The notes under the pieces: model-generated
Databases searched by the model: none
What the model saw: only the letters and a program-made list of their open reading frames with translations
Told to the model about the DNA's origin: nothing
Part shown: positions 44,098 through 52,415 of the stretch, piece by piece
How the letters are laid out: every line of letters starts with the position of its first letter
Position numbering within the stretch: the stretch's first letter is position 1
NCBI RefSeq assembly: GCF_000427785.1
Contig: NZ_ATYR01000028.1
Span: 21,671 to 85,670 of the forward strand
Direction: 5' to 3'
Source: Massilia alkalitolerans DSM 17462
Lineage (GTDB): Bacteria > Pseudomonadota > Gammaproteobacteria > Burkholderiales > Burkholderiaceae_D
DNA length: 64,000 nt
Position numbers and translations under genes: made by a program

Positions 44098-45786
44098 TCA
44101 GCCGAGCATGAACACCGGATAGCGGCGCCATTCCGGCTCGCGATAACGCTCGCAATTCGCAAAGATGAAGTCGAGCACCGCCTCCTGGTTCGACAGCAGC
44201 GCCGGATTGGCCTCCTTCCAGGCTTCGAACTTCGCCGCCAGCGCCGGCTCGTCGTTCAACAGTTCAGCCGCGTGGTCCTCGAACACATAATCCGAATACG
44301 CCTCCTTCTTCTCCAGCACGCTGTTGAAGAAGCCCCAGCGGAAGAAGCTGTCGTGGCCCAGCGGCTCGAGCGTCTCGACCGCGTAACGTGCATTGTCCTG
44401 GTCGAGCGGCACGATGAAGTCGCCCGCGCGCAGCTGGACCTGGCCGCGGCGCTTTTCCAGCACCACGTCGTCATGGAACATGTGGCCCTCATAGGCGTTC
44501 GGACGCGAAGTCACCGACACGATGTGGTAATAGTCCACTTCCTCGACACGGTCGCTTTCCACGCGCTCCATGCGCACGCCGTTCCACTGCAGGCGCTCGA
44601 TCGCCTCGCGCCACTGCTGCGGCAGCACGTAGGCGCGCGGCGCCGGCACCGTGATGTCGGCCGGGAAGCGGTTGTACCAGGCGATGTCGCGCTCCCACGG
44701 ACGCGAACGGTCGTACCACAGGCGCGAGTACGTCCCCAGCACGCTCGGCTTGTATCCGGCTTCGTAACCCTTGAAGCGGAAGCTGTCCGGGTTCGCCTCG
44801 TCCATCGCCCAGTGGATCGGCCATTCGGCACGGGTGCGGCCCAGCTGCCTGGCGGCGCGGCGCAGCGCCTGGATCTGCCCGGCGTTCTGCACGGTGAATT
44901 CCAGCGCAGTCTCGACCAGCGCGCGCATCGACGCGTAGCGGTCCTTGAAGGGCTTGAGCATGTGGGTCTCGGGCATGAAGCCGATGGTGTGGTGCAGGGC
45001 CGCGTAGCCGGTCGAGAAGCGCGCCGTCTCGAGGAAGTCGGCGATGCCGTGGTCCGGGCTGTCCTTGACCGGGTTCACGTAGGGGCAGGTCGGCCAGCCG
45101 CGCTGCTGCATGTCCTCGTACATCGCCGGCAGCATGGTCGAGCGCAGGAACTCGCCCAGCTCGCCGCCCAGCTTGTCCGGCTGGGTGTGGATCAGGGTCA
45201 TGGTGTAGCTGTAGTCGGCGCCGTTGGAGGTGTGGGTGTCGACCATCACGTCCGGGTCCCAGGCCGTGAACAGCTTGTTGAACACCTGCGCGGTCAGGCT
45301 GTCGCACTTGATGAAGTCGCGGTTCAGGTCGAGGTGGCGGCTCATGCCGCGGAAGCCGAACTGCTCCGGGCCGTCCTGGTTCACGCGCGAGGTATCGGCG
45401 CGGTTCAGGCTGCCGTCCACGTTGTACAGCGGGACGAACAGGAACACGGTCTTGCCCAGCGCTGCGAGGCGCTCGGGCTGGGTGCAGAAGTCGCGCACCA
45501 GCGCCATGCAGGCGTCCACGCCTTCCGGCTCGCCCGGATGAATGCCGTTGTTGTTGAAGAAGACCGCGCGGCCTGCGCGCTTGATCGCCTCAACGTCGAA
45601 CACGCCGTCGCTGCTCACCACACCCGCATGGATCGGCACGCCGGCGTCGGACACGCCCACCTGCTCGAAGCGCAGCACGTTCGGATAACGGCGCGCGAGG
45701 TCTTCGTACCAGGCGATGCATTCGCCATGCGTGGTGGTCTGGTTCAGGTTGCCCTTTTCGAAGGGCGTCAGCAGTTCAGTGGACAT
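44098..45786 (-). CDS. M14 family zinc carboxypeptidase
   Basis: 562 residues from ATG 45786 (MSTELLTPFEKGNLNQTTTH). Zinc ligands are visible as HPGEPEG (His 83, Glu 86) and VDTHTSNG (His 185), with substrate-binding DLNRDF in between. The C-terminal part is long and probably forms an additional beta domain. Family members remove C-terminal residues from peptides or peptidoglycan stems. No signal peptide is apparent, so it may be cytoplasmic. The frame is open far upstream, but that stretch is antiparallel noise over the kinase gene. It begins 17 bp after the kinase stop and may belong to the same operon. Confidence 0.87.
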   Translation of the reverse strand: MSTELLTPFEKGNLNQTTTHGECIAWYEDLARRYPNVLRFEQVGVSDAGVPIHAGVVSSDGVFDVEAIKRAGRAVFFNNNGIHPGEPEGVDACMALVRDFCTQPERLAALGKTVFLFVPLYNVDGSLNRADTSRVNQDGPEQFGFRGMSRHLDLNRDFIKCDSLTAQVFNKLFTAWDPDVMVDTHTSNGADYSYTMTLIHTQPDKLGGELGEFLRSTMLPAMYEDMQQRGWPTCPYVNPVKDSPDHGIADFLETARFSTGYAALHHTIGFMPETHMLKPFKDRYASMRALVETALEFTVQNAGQIQALRRAARQLGRTRAEWPIHWAMDEANPDSFRFKGYEAGYKPSVLGTYSRLWYDRSRPWERDIAWYNRFPADITVPAPRAYVLPQQWREAIERLQWNGVRMERVESDRVEEVDYYHIVSVTSRPNAYEGHMFHDDVVLEKRRGQVQLRAGDFIVPLDQDNARYAVETLEPLGHDSFFRWGFFNSVLEKKEAYSDYVFEDHAAELLNDEPALAAKFEAWKEANPALLSNQEAVLDFIFANCERYREPEWRRYPVFMLG

Positions 45787-45803
45787 AATGACTTTATAGG
45801 GAG

Positions 45804-47318
45804 TTAAACCGTTGGGACCGGCACGACGGTCGCCGGCGCATGCAGCGGCAGCGTGATCGCCACCACCGTGCCGCCGCCGACGCTGGAGCGCACGTCCATC
45901 ACGCCATGCACGGCGTACACGCGCTCGCGCATGCCGATGATGCCGATGCCTTCCGAGGCGCTGGCCGGATCGAAGCCGTTGCCGTCGTCCGCGACCACGA
46001 TGCGCAGGGTCTGCGCGCCTTCGTCCAGCACCAGGCGCACCTGGGCGGAAGTGGCATGGGCGTGCTTCATCACGTTCGACAGCGCTTCCTGCACGATGCG
46101 GTAGGCGGAAATCGCCAGCTCGTTCGACAGGCGCGAGAAATCGCCCTCGCCGTGGAACTCGAAGCTGCAACCCGAGCTGCCGTCGTAGTGGCGCACCATC
46201 TCTTCCACCGCGCCGTGCAGGCCCAGCATGTCGAGCACTTCCGGGCGCAGGCGCCGCACCAGGCGGCGGCCGTTGGCGTACAGGTCGAGCGCGAGCTTGG
46301 TGATGGCCTGCGACTTGCGCCCGATCTCCTCGACCTCCGCACTTGGCGGCGCCTTGGCGGCCAGTGCGCCGATCGACTGCGCCTCCAGGCGCGCGGCGAT
46401 CAGGGACGCGTTCAGTTCGTCGTGGATCTCGACCGCGATGCTCTTGCGCTCGTCCTCGATGATGGAATTGACCTTCTGGATCAGCTTGCGCTTGTCGGCG
46501 TCGGCGCGCAGCGCCTCGTTGCGCGAGGCCAGCAGGTCGCGGGTGCGCTCGGCCACCTTGTTTTCCAGGTCGCGCTTGGATTCGTCCAGGGCCAGGGACA
46601 TCTCGCCGATCGAGGCCTGCAGCTCGCCCACCTCGCCGCCGGTCGTGACCGGCAGGTGCACGCGGAAGTCGCCGTTGCGGATGCGGCTCAGCGCGCCGAT
46701 CGCCTCGCGCAGCGGCACCGTGAGCGAGCGCGCCAGCACCCAGGCCAGCACGCCGCTGACCACCAGCGCCAGCGCGGCCATGCCGACCTCGAAGCGGAAG
46801 CGGCGGGTCTGCTTGGCCATCATGTTCGAGGGCGACATCGTCACCCGCACCCAGCCGACGATCTCGGTGGTGAGGGTGGGCGGACGCAGGTCGCTGGAGG
46901 CCGACACGTGCGGCGTGCCGTTGTCGGTGAACAGGTTGATCCACACCACCTGCTTCTTGATCGGCGCCTCGTAGTGGTGCGACTGGGCGTCGATGGCCGA
47001 TTCGGAATCGACGCGCACGGCCTGAAGGCCGTCCACGCCCACCACTTCGATGCGGTAGATGCTGCTGTCGGACTGCACCAGGCCGTTGATGGTCAGGCGC
47101 AGGTCGGACAGGTTGCCCGAGATGACGTTGTATTCGCTGGTCTCGGCCAGCGCGCGCGCCAGGGTGCGCCCGCGCTCGGCCAGTTCCTCGGCCACCTGGG
47201 CGCGGTGCGAATAATAGGAGTACCACACGAAGGCGGTGAACAGGAAGGTCACCGGCAGCATGGTGATGAAGGCCATGCGCCGGCCGATGCTCCAGCCGCG
47301 CCAGAAGCGCAGTTTCAT
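45804..47318 (-). CDS. NarL-type membrane sensor histidine kinase with HAMP domain
   Basis: 504 residues. Membrane helices at about 15-35 and 178-199 flank a periplasmic sensor of about 140 residues. A HAMP domain (200-250) and coiled coil (240-290) then lead to a HisKA_3 dimerisation domain with His 299 in VEIHDELNASL and a HATPase_c domain with VVADDGNGFDP (about 450) and GIIGMRERV. Together with the response regulator at 48256-48909 it forms a two-component pair. Between them sits a periplasmic binding-protein gene whose stop overlaps the kinase start (ATGA), suggesting that the binding protein delivers the signal. Confidence 0.92.
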   Translation of the reverse strand: MKLRFWRGWSIGRRMAFITMLPVTFLFTAFVWYSYYSHRAQVAEELAERGRTLARALAETSEYNVISGNLSDLRLTINGLVQSDSSIYRIEVVGVDGLQAVRVDSESAIDAQSHHYEAPIKKQVVWINLFTDNGTPHVSASSDLRPPTLTTEIVGWVRVTMSPSNMMAKQTRRFRFEVGMAALALVVSGVLAWVLARSLTVPLREAIGALSRIRNGDFRVHLPVTTGGEVGELQASIGEMSLALDESKRDLENKVAERTRDLLASRNEALRADADKRKLIQKVNSIIEDERKSIAVEIHDELNASLIAARLEAQSIGALAAKAPPSAEVEEIGRKSQAITKLALDLYANGRRLVRRLRPEVLDMLGLHGAVEEMVRHYDGSSGCSFEFHGEGDFSRLSNELAISAYRIVQEALSNVMKHAHATSAQVRLVLDEGAQTLRIVVADDGNGFDPASASEGIGIIGMRERVYAVHGVMDVRSSVGGGTVVAITLPLHAPATVVPVPTV

Positions 47319-48247
47319 GGCTTGGCCGCCTGCCGTGCCGTCAGCCGGGCCGGCAGGTTCGAGAAGCGGCGCGCGCCGTCGGTCACGCGCACGTCGAGCG
47401 AACGCGCCACGCCCTCGTTGACCACGGTGCGGAAGTAGCGCGGGAACTGCGGCGGCGGCAGGTTGCCGGTGACGACGAAGGCGGCCGCGATCTCGGCCAC
47501 CTGGGTATTGATGTCCTCGATCTCGGAATAGGTAGTGGCCAGCGCGCCGACCTTCACCATGTCGGCCGAGAAGCCGATCACGCCCTGCTTGCGGCGGTAG
47601 GTCGAGAGCAGGATGTTGCGCACGTTCTCGGGGTTGTAGACGTCGCCGTCGGGCATGGCCAGCAGCACCTCGGAGCGCGTCATGCGGTTGAGCGTGTGGT
47701 TGATGTCGTCCCCCAGGGCGAAGGGCTGCACTTCCACCTCCGGCTCCAGTGCCGGGCGCAGGAAGGTCGTGTCTTCGCCGAGGATGGCGCCGACCCGCAC
47801 CGGGCGACCGTACAGCAGCGCGGCCAGGCGCAGCTGGTCGGGCGGCGCCGGCTCGGCATATACGGCGGTGATCAGGCCGGCGCGCGCGGCCGGGGTCTTG
47901 GCGGTGAGCGCGCGCCACACCTGGCTGGAGGTGAAGGCGGAGATGATCACGCAGTCGCAGCGGCGCGCCACGGCGTCGCGCAGCGCGGCCGGGCCGATGG
48001 CCACGTAGAGCATGCGGCGGCTCTGGCCCAGTTCGGTACGGAAGCCGGCGAAGGTGGGCACCAGGCGCTTGTACAGGTCTTCGGCGATGCGGCGCGTGAC
48101 CTCGCTGTCGTCGCCGGTGAGGATCTGGAAGCGATAGCCGGTGATCTCGTCGTCCTTGCGGACCGGATCCACAAGCTGCGCCTGGGCCACGCCGGCAAGG
48201 AGCGCAAGCGCAGCCACGGCCGCGCGCAGGGACGTCGTGAGGCGCAT
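47315..48247 (-). CDS. Periplasmic substrate-binding protein, ABC_sub_bind type, sensor partner
   Basis: 310 residues with a signal peptide (MRLTTSLRAAVAALALLAGVAQA). The fold resembles the TrpX/ABC_sub_bind family of uncharacterised periplasmic binding proteins. No permease genes are adjacent. Instead it is locked between the response regulator (8 bp gap) and histidine kinase (4 bp overlap) on the same strand. The likely job is ligand capture for the kinase, making a three-component system (inference). The ligand is unknown. Confidence 0.83.
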   Translation of the reverse strand: MRLTTSLRAAVAALALLAGVAQAQLVDPVRKDDEITGYRFQILTGDDSEVTRRIAEDLYKRLVPTFAGFRTELGQSRRMLYVAIGPAALRDAVARRCDCVIISAFTSSQVWRALTAKTPAARAGLITAVYAEPAPPDQLRLAALLYGRPVRVGAILGEDTTFLRPALEPEVEVQPFALGDDINHTLNRMTRSEVLLAMPDGDVYNPENVRNILLSTYRRKQGVIGFSADMVKVGALATTYSEIEDINTQVAEIAAAFVVTGNLPPPQFPRYFRTVVNEGVARSLDVRVTDGARRFSNLPARLTARQAAKP

Positions 48248-48255
48248 CGGCTTGT

Positions 48256-48909
48256 TTAAGGTTCGATCAGGCCGTGCTTCACGGCCAGCAGGGTGATGTT
48301 GGCCTGGCGGTGCACGCCCAGCTTTTCCTTGATCGACTGGCTGATGTTGCTGATGGTCTTGGTCGACAGGTCGAGCTTCTCGGCGATCTCCGCATTGGTC
48401 AGGCCTTCGGCCATCAGCTTGAAGATCTCCAGCCCGCGCTCGTCGAGCTGCGACTGGGGCGTCACGTCGCCGCGCACCGCCATGCTGGCCAGGCGCGAGG
48501 CGATCTGCGGCAGGAAGTACAGCTTGCCGTCGTGCGCGTGGCGCACCGCGGTTACCAGGTCGGACGGATCGCAATCCTTGGTGACGAAGGCATGCGCGCC
48601 CATGCGGTAGGTTTCCTTGATCAGGCTGTCCTGGTCAAACTGGCTCAGGAAGATGATCTTGGCGCGCGGGTCGTCCTTCAGGATGCTCTGCGCGGCATCG
48701 AGGCCGGTGAGCTCGGTCCCGAAGCGCATGTCGAGGATGACGACGTCGGGCTGCTGCGACGCATACAGCGCCACCGCCTCGCTCGGGGTCTTGGCCTGCC
48801 CCACCACCTGCATGCCGGCTGCCTCCAGCGACATGGCAAAGCCGGTCATGACGATCGGGTGGTCGTCCGCAAGCATCACGCGGATCGGTTTTTTCTGTTC
48901 GGACACCAT
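48256..48909 (-). CDS. NarL/FixJ family response regulator
   Basis: 217 residues. A receiver domain with acidic pocket ADDH (about 15) and phospho-acceptor Asp 60 in VVILDMRFG is followed by a LuxR-type helix-turn-helix (about 150-210, ERGLEIFKLMAEGLTNAEIAEKLDLSTKTISNISQSIKEKL). Start ATG 48909 has AGGAG about seven bases upstream. It is the first gene of the response-regulator/binding-protein/kinase operon and probably controls it and other genes. The adjacent divergent TonB gene could be a target. Confidence 0.94.
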   Translation of the reverse strand: MVSEQKKPIRVMLADDHPIVMTGFAMSLEAAGMQVVGQAKTPSEAVALYASQQPDVVILDMRFGTELTGLDAAQSILKDDPRAKIIFLSQFDQDSLIKETYRMGAHAFVTKDCDPSDLVTAVRHAHDGKLYFLPQIASRLASMAVRGDVTPQSQLDERGLEIFKLMAEGLTNAEIAEKLDLSTKTISNISQSIKEKLGVHRQANITLLAVKHGLIEP

Positions 48910-49240
48910 TTCACTCCTGTTGATCACCCGCCTGTTGGCGCACGCAATATGACACTTACATATGCTTACCAATCTGTGGCAGGACTGTGTACCAAGGAAC
49001 GGAAAGCATGCGGGGAATACAAGGATTATTTCATACAACGGGCCGCGACGCGAGACCCCAGCCATTCCCCGCTTTTCATCCAAGAAGACTTACAACCGGA
49101 AGCAAAATTACCAAGAAATAGCTTTACATACTACCAAGCCCTAGCATATATTTATTCCATCAGCTGTCAGATGCATATCTTTCCTTAAGCAAAAAGTTTT
49201 GCGATGCAATCGCAGAACCCAACAAGAAGAGGAGGTCGCC
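48910..49240. other. Divergent intergenic region between response regulator and TonB genes
   Basis: 331 bp without a supported gene; it is more AT-rich than the surroundings. It must contain promoters in both directions. A short palindrome GCGATGCAATCGC lies at 49201-49213, just before the GAGGAGG ribosome-binding site of the TonB gene. No hairpin terminator, riboswitch fold or credible small frame was seen. Confidence 0.6.
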
Positions 49241-49906
49241 ATGCACTTCACGCAACTCAACGATGGAACCGGCGGCAAGGCCGGCAAATTCGCAGTCGTC
49301 GCCGGCCTGCACGTGCTGGTAGGCATGGGCCTGATCAATGTGATGAACTCCAAGAGCATCACCCTGCCGAAGCTGATCGAAGACGCCACGGTCTGGATCC
49401 AGCCCCAGACGCTCCCTCCCCCGCCGCCGGAGCCGCCGCAGCCCGTCGTGAAGGCCGTCAAGCCGCCGATCGTGGTGCCGAAGGTGGAAGTCGAGGTGCC
49501 GCCGCCCCCGGTCGAGGAACCGATCCAGGCCACCACCGAACCTGACCCGCTTGTCGAACCTGCGCAGCCCGTCGCCAACGACGTCCCGCCCACCCCGGCG
49601 GCCAAGCCTGGCAGCACGCCGGGCCAGATGGGCAGCGCCGTGCTGGCCAATGCCGAGGGCTGCGCCAAGCCGGACTACCCGATCAACGCGGCGCGCAACG
49701 GCGACACCGGCACCGTGACCCTGGCCCTGCTGGTCGGCGCCGACGGCCGGGTGCAGGATGCGCGGGTCCAGAGAACCAGCGGGCACCGCGAGCTGGACCG
49801 CGCCGCGCTGAATGCTCTGAGCCTGTGCCAGTTCAAGCCCGCCATGAACAATGGCGTCGCCCAGCCCGGATGGGGACAGATCGCCTACGTCTGGACGCTC
49901 GAGTAA
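49241..49906 (+). CDS. TonB energy transducer
   Basis: 221 residues: short cytoplasmic N-terminus, single membrane anchor (about 15-33, FAVVAGLHVLVGMGLINVM), Pro-rich spacer with PPP and Glu/Val repeats (about 50-105) and a C-terminal TonB domain (about 137-221) containing YPINAARNGDTGTVTL. It transmits proton-motive force from ExbB/ExbD to outer-membrane receptors. No exbB/exbD lie next to it. GAGGAGG precedes the ATG. It is followed by a clear intrinsic terminator, so it appears to be a single-gene unit. Confidence 0.93.
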   Translation: MHFTQLNDGTGGKAGKFAVVAGLHVLVGMGLINVMNSKSITLPKLIEDATVWIQPQTLPPPPPEPPQPVVKAVKPPIVVPKVEVEVPPPPVEEPIQATTEPDPLVEPAQPVANDVPPTPAAKPGSTPGQMGSAVLANAEGCAKPDYPINAARNGDTGTVTLALLVGADGRVQDARVQRTSGHRELDRAALNALSLCQFKPAMNNGVAQPGWGQIAYVWTLE

Positions 49907-49928
49907 AGCCTTTCCGTTTCCCTTCTTT

Positions 49929-49955
49929 GCCCGCTTCTTATCGCGGGCTTTTTTT
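49929..49955 (+). terminator. Rho-independent terminator after the TonB gene
   Basis: Stem GCCCGC (49929-49934) and GCGGGC (49943-49948) with an 8-base loop, followed by a run of seven T. It lies 23 bp after the stop codon. Confidence 0.9.
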
Positions 49956-50011
49956 CGCCTTATCCCTAGGGTGAAACAGCATCACAAGAATAACGAGGAG
50001 ATAGAAGCACC

Positions 50012-52351
50012 ATGCTGACCGCTGACATACCGACTGCGCCGCCGCGCGCCCCTGCCAGGAGGACGCTGGCCTTGCTGGCGGCCGGCCTGCTCGCCGTTGC
50101 CATACTGGCCATCCTGGCCTGGACCGCCAGCCGCCCTGCTGCCCCACCTGCACCACCTGCCCAGGTCGCGCGACCGGCACTCGACCGGATGATGCGCCAC
50201 GTGTCGGTGCTGGCGGCACAGCCGCGCCCGATCGCCACCGCCGCCAATGCGCGGGCGCGCGACTACATCGTCGAGCAGCTGCGCGCCATCGGCCTGGAGC
50301 CGCAGGTGCAGAGCACCACCGTGCAGAAGTCGACCGTCCGCTTCTGGGGCGGCACCGACGTGACGCTCGGCGTGGTGCACAACATCGTGGTGCGCCTGCC
50401 GGGCAGCGCGCCGGACCGGATGCGCCGTCCGGCGCTGCTGCTGGCGGCGCACTACGACAGCGGCAACGCCACGCTCGGCGCGGCGCGCGGGGCGGCCCAG
50501 GTGGCGGCCATGATCGAGACCGCGCGGGCGCTGCACCTCGGTCCGGCGCATCCCAACGCGCACCTGAACGACATCGTCCTGCTGTTCCTGGATGGCGAAG
50601 AAGTCGGCGCGCTCGGCGCCAAAGGCTTCGCCGAACAGCATCCGCTGGCGCGCGAGGTGGGCCTGAGCCTGAAGTTCGACGCTACCGGCAGCGCCGGGCC
50701 GCTGTCGCTGTATGCGGCGACGAATGCGGGCAGCGGCGCGCTGGGCGGCTGGGCGCAGGCGGTGCCCGGTGTGGGCGGCTCGTCGCTGATGGCGCGCTTC
50801 TACAGGCTGCTGCCGGACACGCCGCGCATGGGGCCCCTGGCCACCATCGACGCTCCCGCCCTGCTGTTCGTGAACACCGGCCTCCCCTTCGACCGCGGGC
50901 GCACGCTCGATGCCGTTGAGCGCCTCGATCCGGCCCTGCTGGGCCACCTGGGCGACAGCATGCTGCGCCTGGCCAGGCACTTCGGCGCGCAGACGCTGGC
51001 GCGCGGCAGCTACGGCCCCCATGCCTGGTTCAGCTTGCCGCTGCTCGGCAGCGTCCAGCATTCGGCCATCCTGTGCTGGGGCCTGGCGGCGCTGTCCTGC
51101 CTGATGCTGGCGCGTGCCTACCGCCGGGCGACACTTGATACCGACACCACGGTGGCGCCGCTGGTCCAGGGCTTCTTCGGCGTGGCGCTGATCCTGCTGG
51201 CGGCGCGCATGCTGCTGTGGGAGCGGCGCCACGAGCTTGGTGCGCTGGCGCAGTCGCAGGAAGCGGGGCCGGCCGTGGTCTTCCTGGTGTCCGGCGCCTG
51301 CCTGTTCGTCGGCGCGCTCTACCTGTTGCGCAGGCTGGTCGGCGCGCTGTCCGTGTTCCTGGGCGCGATGGCCTGGCTGGCGCTGGCGCTGCTGCTCATC
51401 CTCTCGTGGGCGCCGGAGGCCGCATGGCTGCTGGCCTGGCCGCTGGCGGCGGCGCTGGCCGCCTTCACTGCGCTGGAGGCGCCGCGGCCCTTCCTGTTGC
51501 GCGTCCTGATCCTGGCCGCCGGCCTGCTTCCCGCGCCGCTGCTCATCCTGCCGGCGCTGCGCACGACGTGGACAGAGCTCGGCCCGCAGGGACTGTACGT
51601 GCTGGCGGTGCTGATCGCCGCCGCGCTGCTGTGCTTCGCCAGCCTGTTCCTGCTGCTGCCGCTCGGGCGCGTGGTCGGCGTCGGCGTCGCGGCGGCATTC
51701 GCGGCCTGCGTCGCGCTGCCGGGCCAGGCCTCGGGGCCGGCGCTGCAAGGACCAATACAAGAACAGCCGCTGGTGGCGCCGAACCGCCTGGTCTACTTCA
51801 AGGACATGAACAGCTGGCGCGCCTACTGGCTGCTGCCCCCCGAGCCACTCGACGCCTGGTCGAAGCAGCTGTTCCCGAAACTGGACAAGCCGAGTATCTA
51901 CGTCGACGTGTTCGGCTGGCACAGCCCGCGCCAGTGGTTCGCGATCGCGCCGCGCGAAGACCGCATCGCCTTCCCGGAAACCTACATGCTGCGCAACCCG
52001 CGCCTGGCCCCGCCCAGTTCGAATCCGCCGCTGCGCCGGGTGGAATTCACGCTGCGCTCGAAGAACCGCGCCCCGCACATCCAGATGTGGGTGGCCGGCA
52101 CCAAGCCGCGGCGGTCCACCCTCAACGGCCGCGTGCTGACATCAGGCGAGAGCGCGTGGTCGCTGTCGCTGTACGGGATGGAGGACCAGCTGCTTCGCTT
52201 TACCATCGACGCACCGAACGACGACCCGTTGGCGGTGATGATCGAGGAGCGCATGCCGGGATTGCCGGAACACCTGCTGCCGCCCGGCGCCCCGCCGCGC
52301 ATGCCGGGAACGGGCATGACGGTCTCGGCGGATGTGTTGCGGTTCTACTGA
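50012..52351 (+). CDS. M28-type membrane peptidase homologue lacking metal ligands
   Basis: 779 residues. One N-terminal membrane helix (about 18-40), an M28-type domain (about 55-345), a block of membrane helices (about 350-560) and a soluble C-terminal domain. This is the layout of eukaryotic ER/vacuolar membrane M28 proteases (ERMP1/Pff1). His 147 (AAHYDSG) and Glu 196-197 (LDGEEVG) plus Asp 223 remain. However, the bridging Asp in the GAxDD motif is replaced (GAARG, 156-160), and the terminal YHT motif is not seen. Loss of activity is therefore likely. GAGGAG lies about ten bases before the ATG. A second, intact M28 gene follows. Confidence 0.83.
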   Translation: MLTADIPTAPPRAPARRTLALLAAGLLAVAILAILAWTASRPAAPPAPPAQVARPALDRMMRHVSVLAAQPRPIATAANARARDYIVEQLRAIGLEPQVQSTTVQKSTVRFWGGTDVTLGVVHNIVVRLPGSAPDRMRRPALLLAAHYDSGNATLGAARGAAQVAAMIETARALHLGPAHPNAHLNDIVLLFLDGEEVGALGAKGFAEQHPLAREVGLSLKFDATGSAGPLSLYAATNAGSGALGGWAQAVPGVGGSSLMARFYRLLPDTPRMGPLATIDAPALLFVNTGLPFDRGRTLDAVERLDPALLGHLGDSMLRLARHFGAQTLARGSYGPHAWFSLPLLGSVQHSAILCWGLAALSCLMLARAYRRATLDTDTTVAPLVQGFFGVALILLAARMLLWERRHELGALAQSQEAGPAVVFLVSGACLFVGALYLLRRLVGALSVFLGAMAWLALALLLILSWAPEAAWLLAWPLAAALAAFTALEAPRPFLLRVLILAAGLLPAPLLILPALRTTWTELGPQGLYVLAVLIAAALLCFASLFLLLPLGRVVGVGVAAAFAACVALPGQASGPALQGPIQEQPLVAPNRLVYFKDMNSWRAYWLLPPEPLDAWSKQLFPKLDKPSIYVDVFGWHSPRQWFAIAPREDRIAFPETYMLRNPRLAPPSSNPPLRRVEFTLRSKNRAPHIQMWVAGTKPRRSTLNGRVLTSGESAWSLSLYGMEDQLLRFTIDAPNDDPLAVMIEERMPGLPEHLLPPGAPPRMPGTGMTVSADVLRFY

Positions 52352-52415
52352 ACAGTTGGCATACAATGTTCGACGCACACCGTGCACACCCCGATTAACC
52401 AAGCAGCAGGAAGCC

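Noticed and set aside
44098..47226. Apparent 1,042-residue fusion upstream of the M14 carboxypeptidase
   Set aside because: The first 480 residues are an off-frame reading of the histidine kinase gene; a good M14 N-terminus begins at 45786.
47315..48574. Longer form of the binding protein starting inside the response regulator
   Set aside because: The extension is an off-frame reading of the regulator; a signal peptide starts at ATG 48247.
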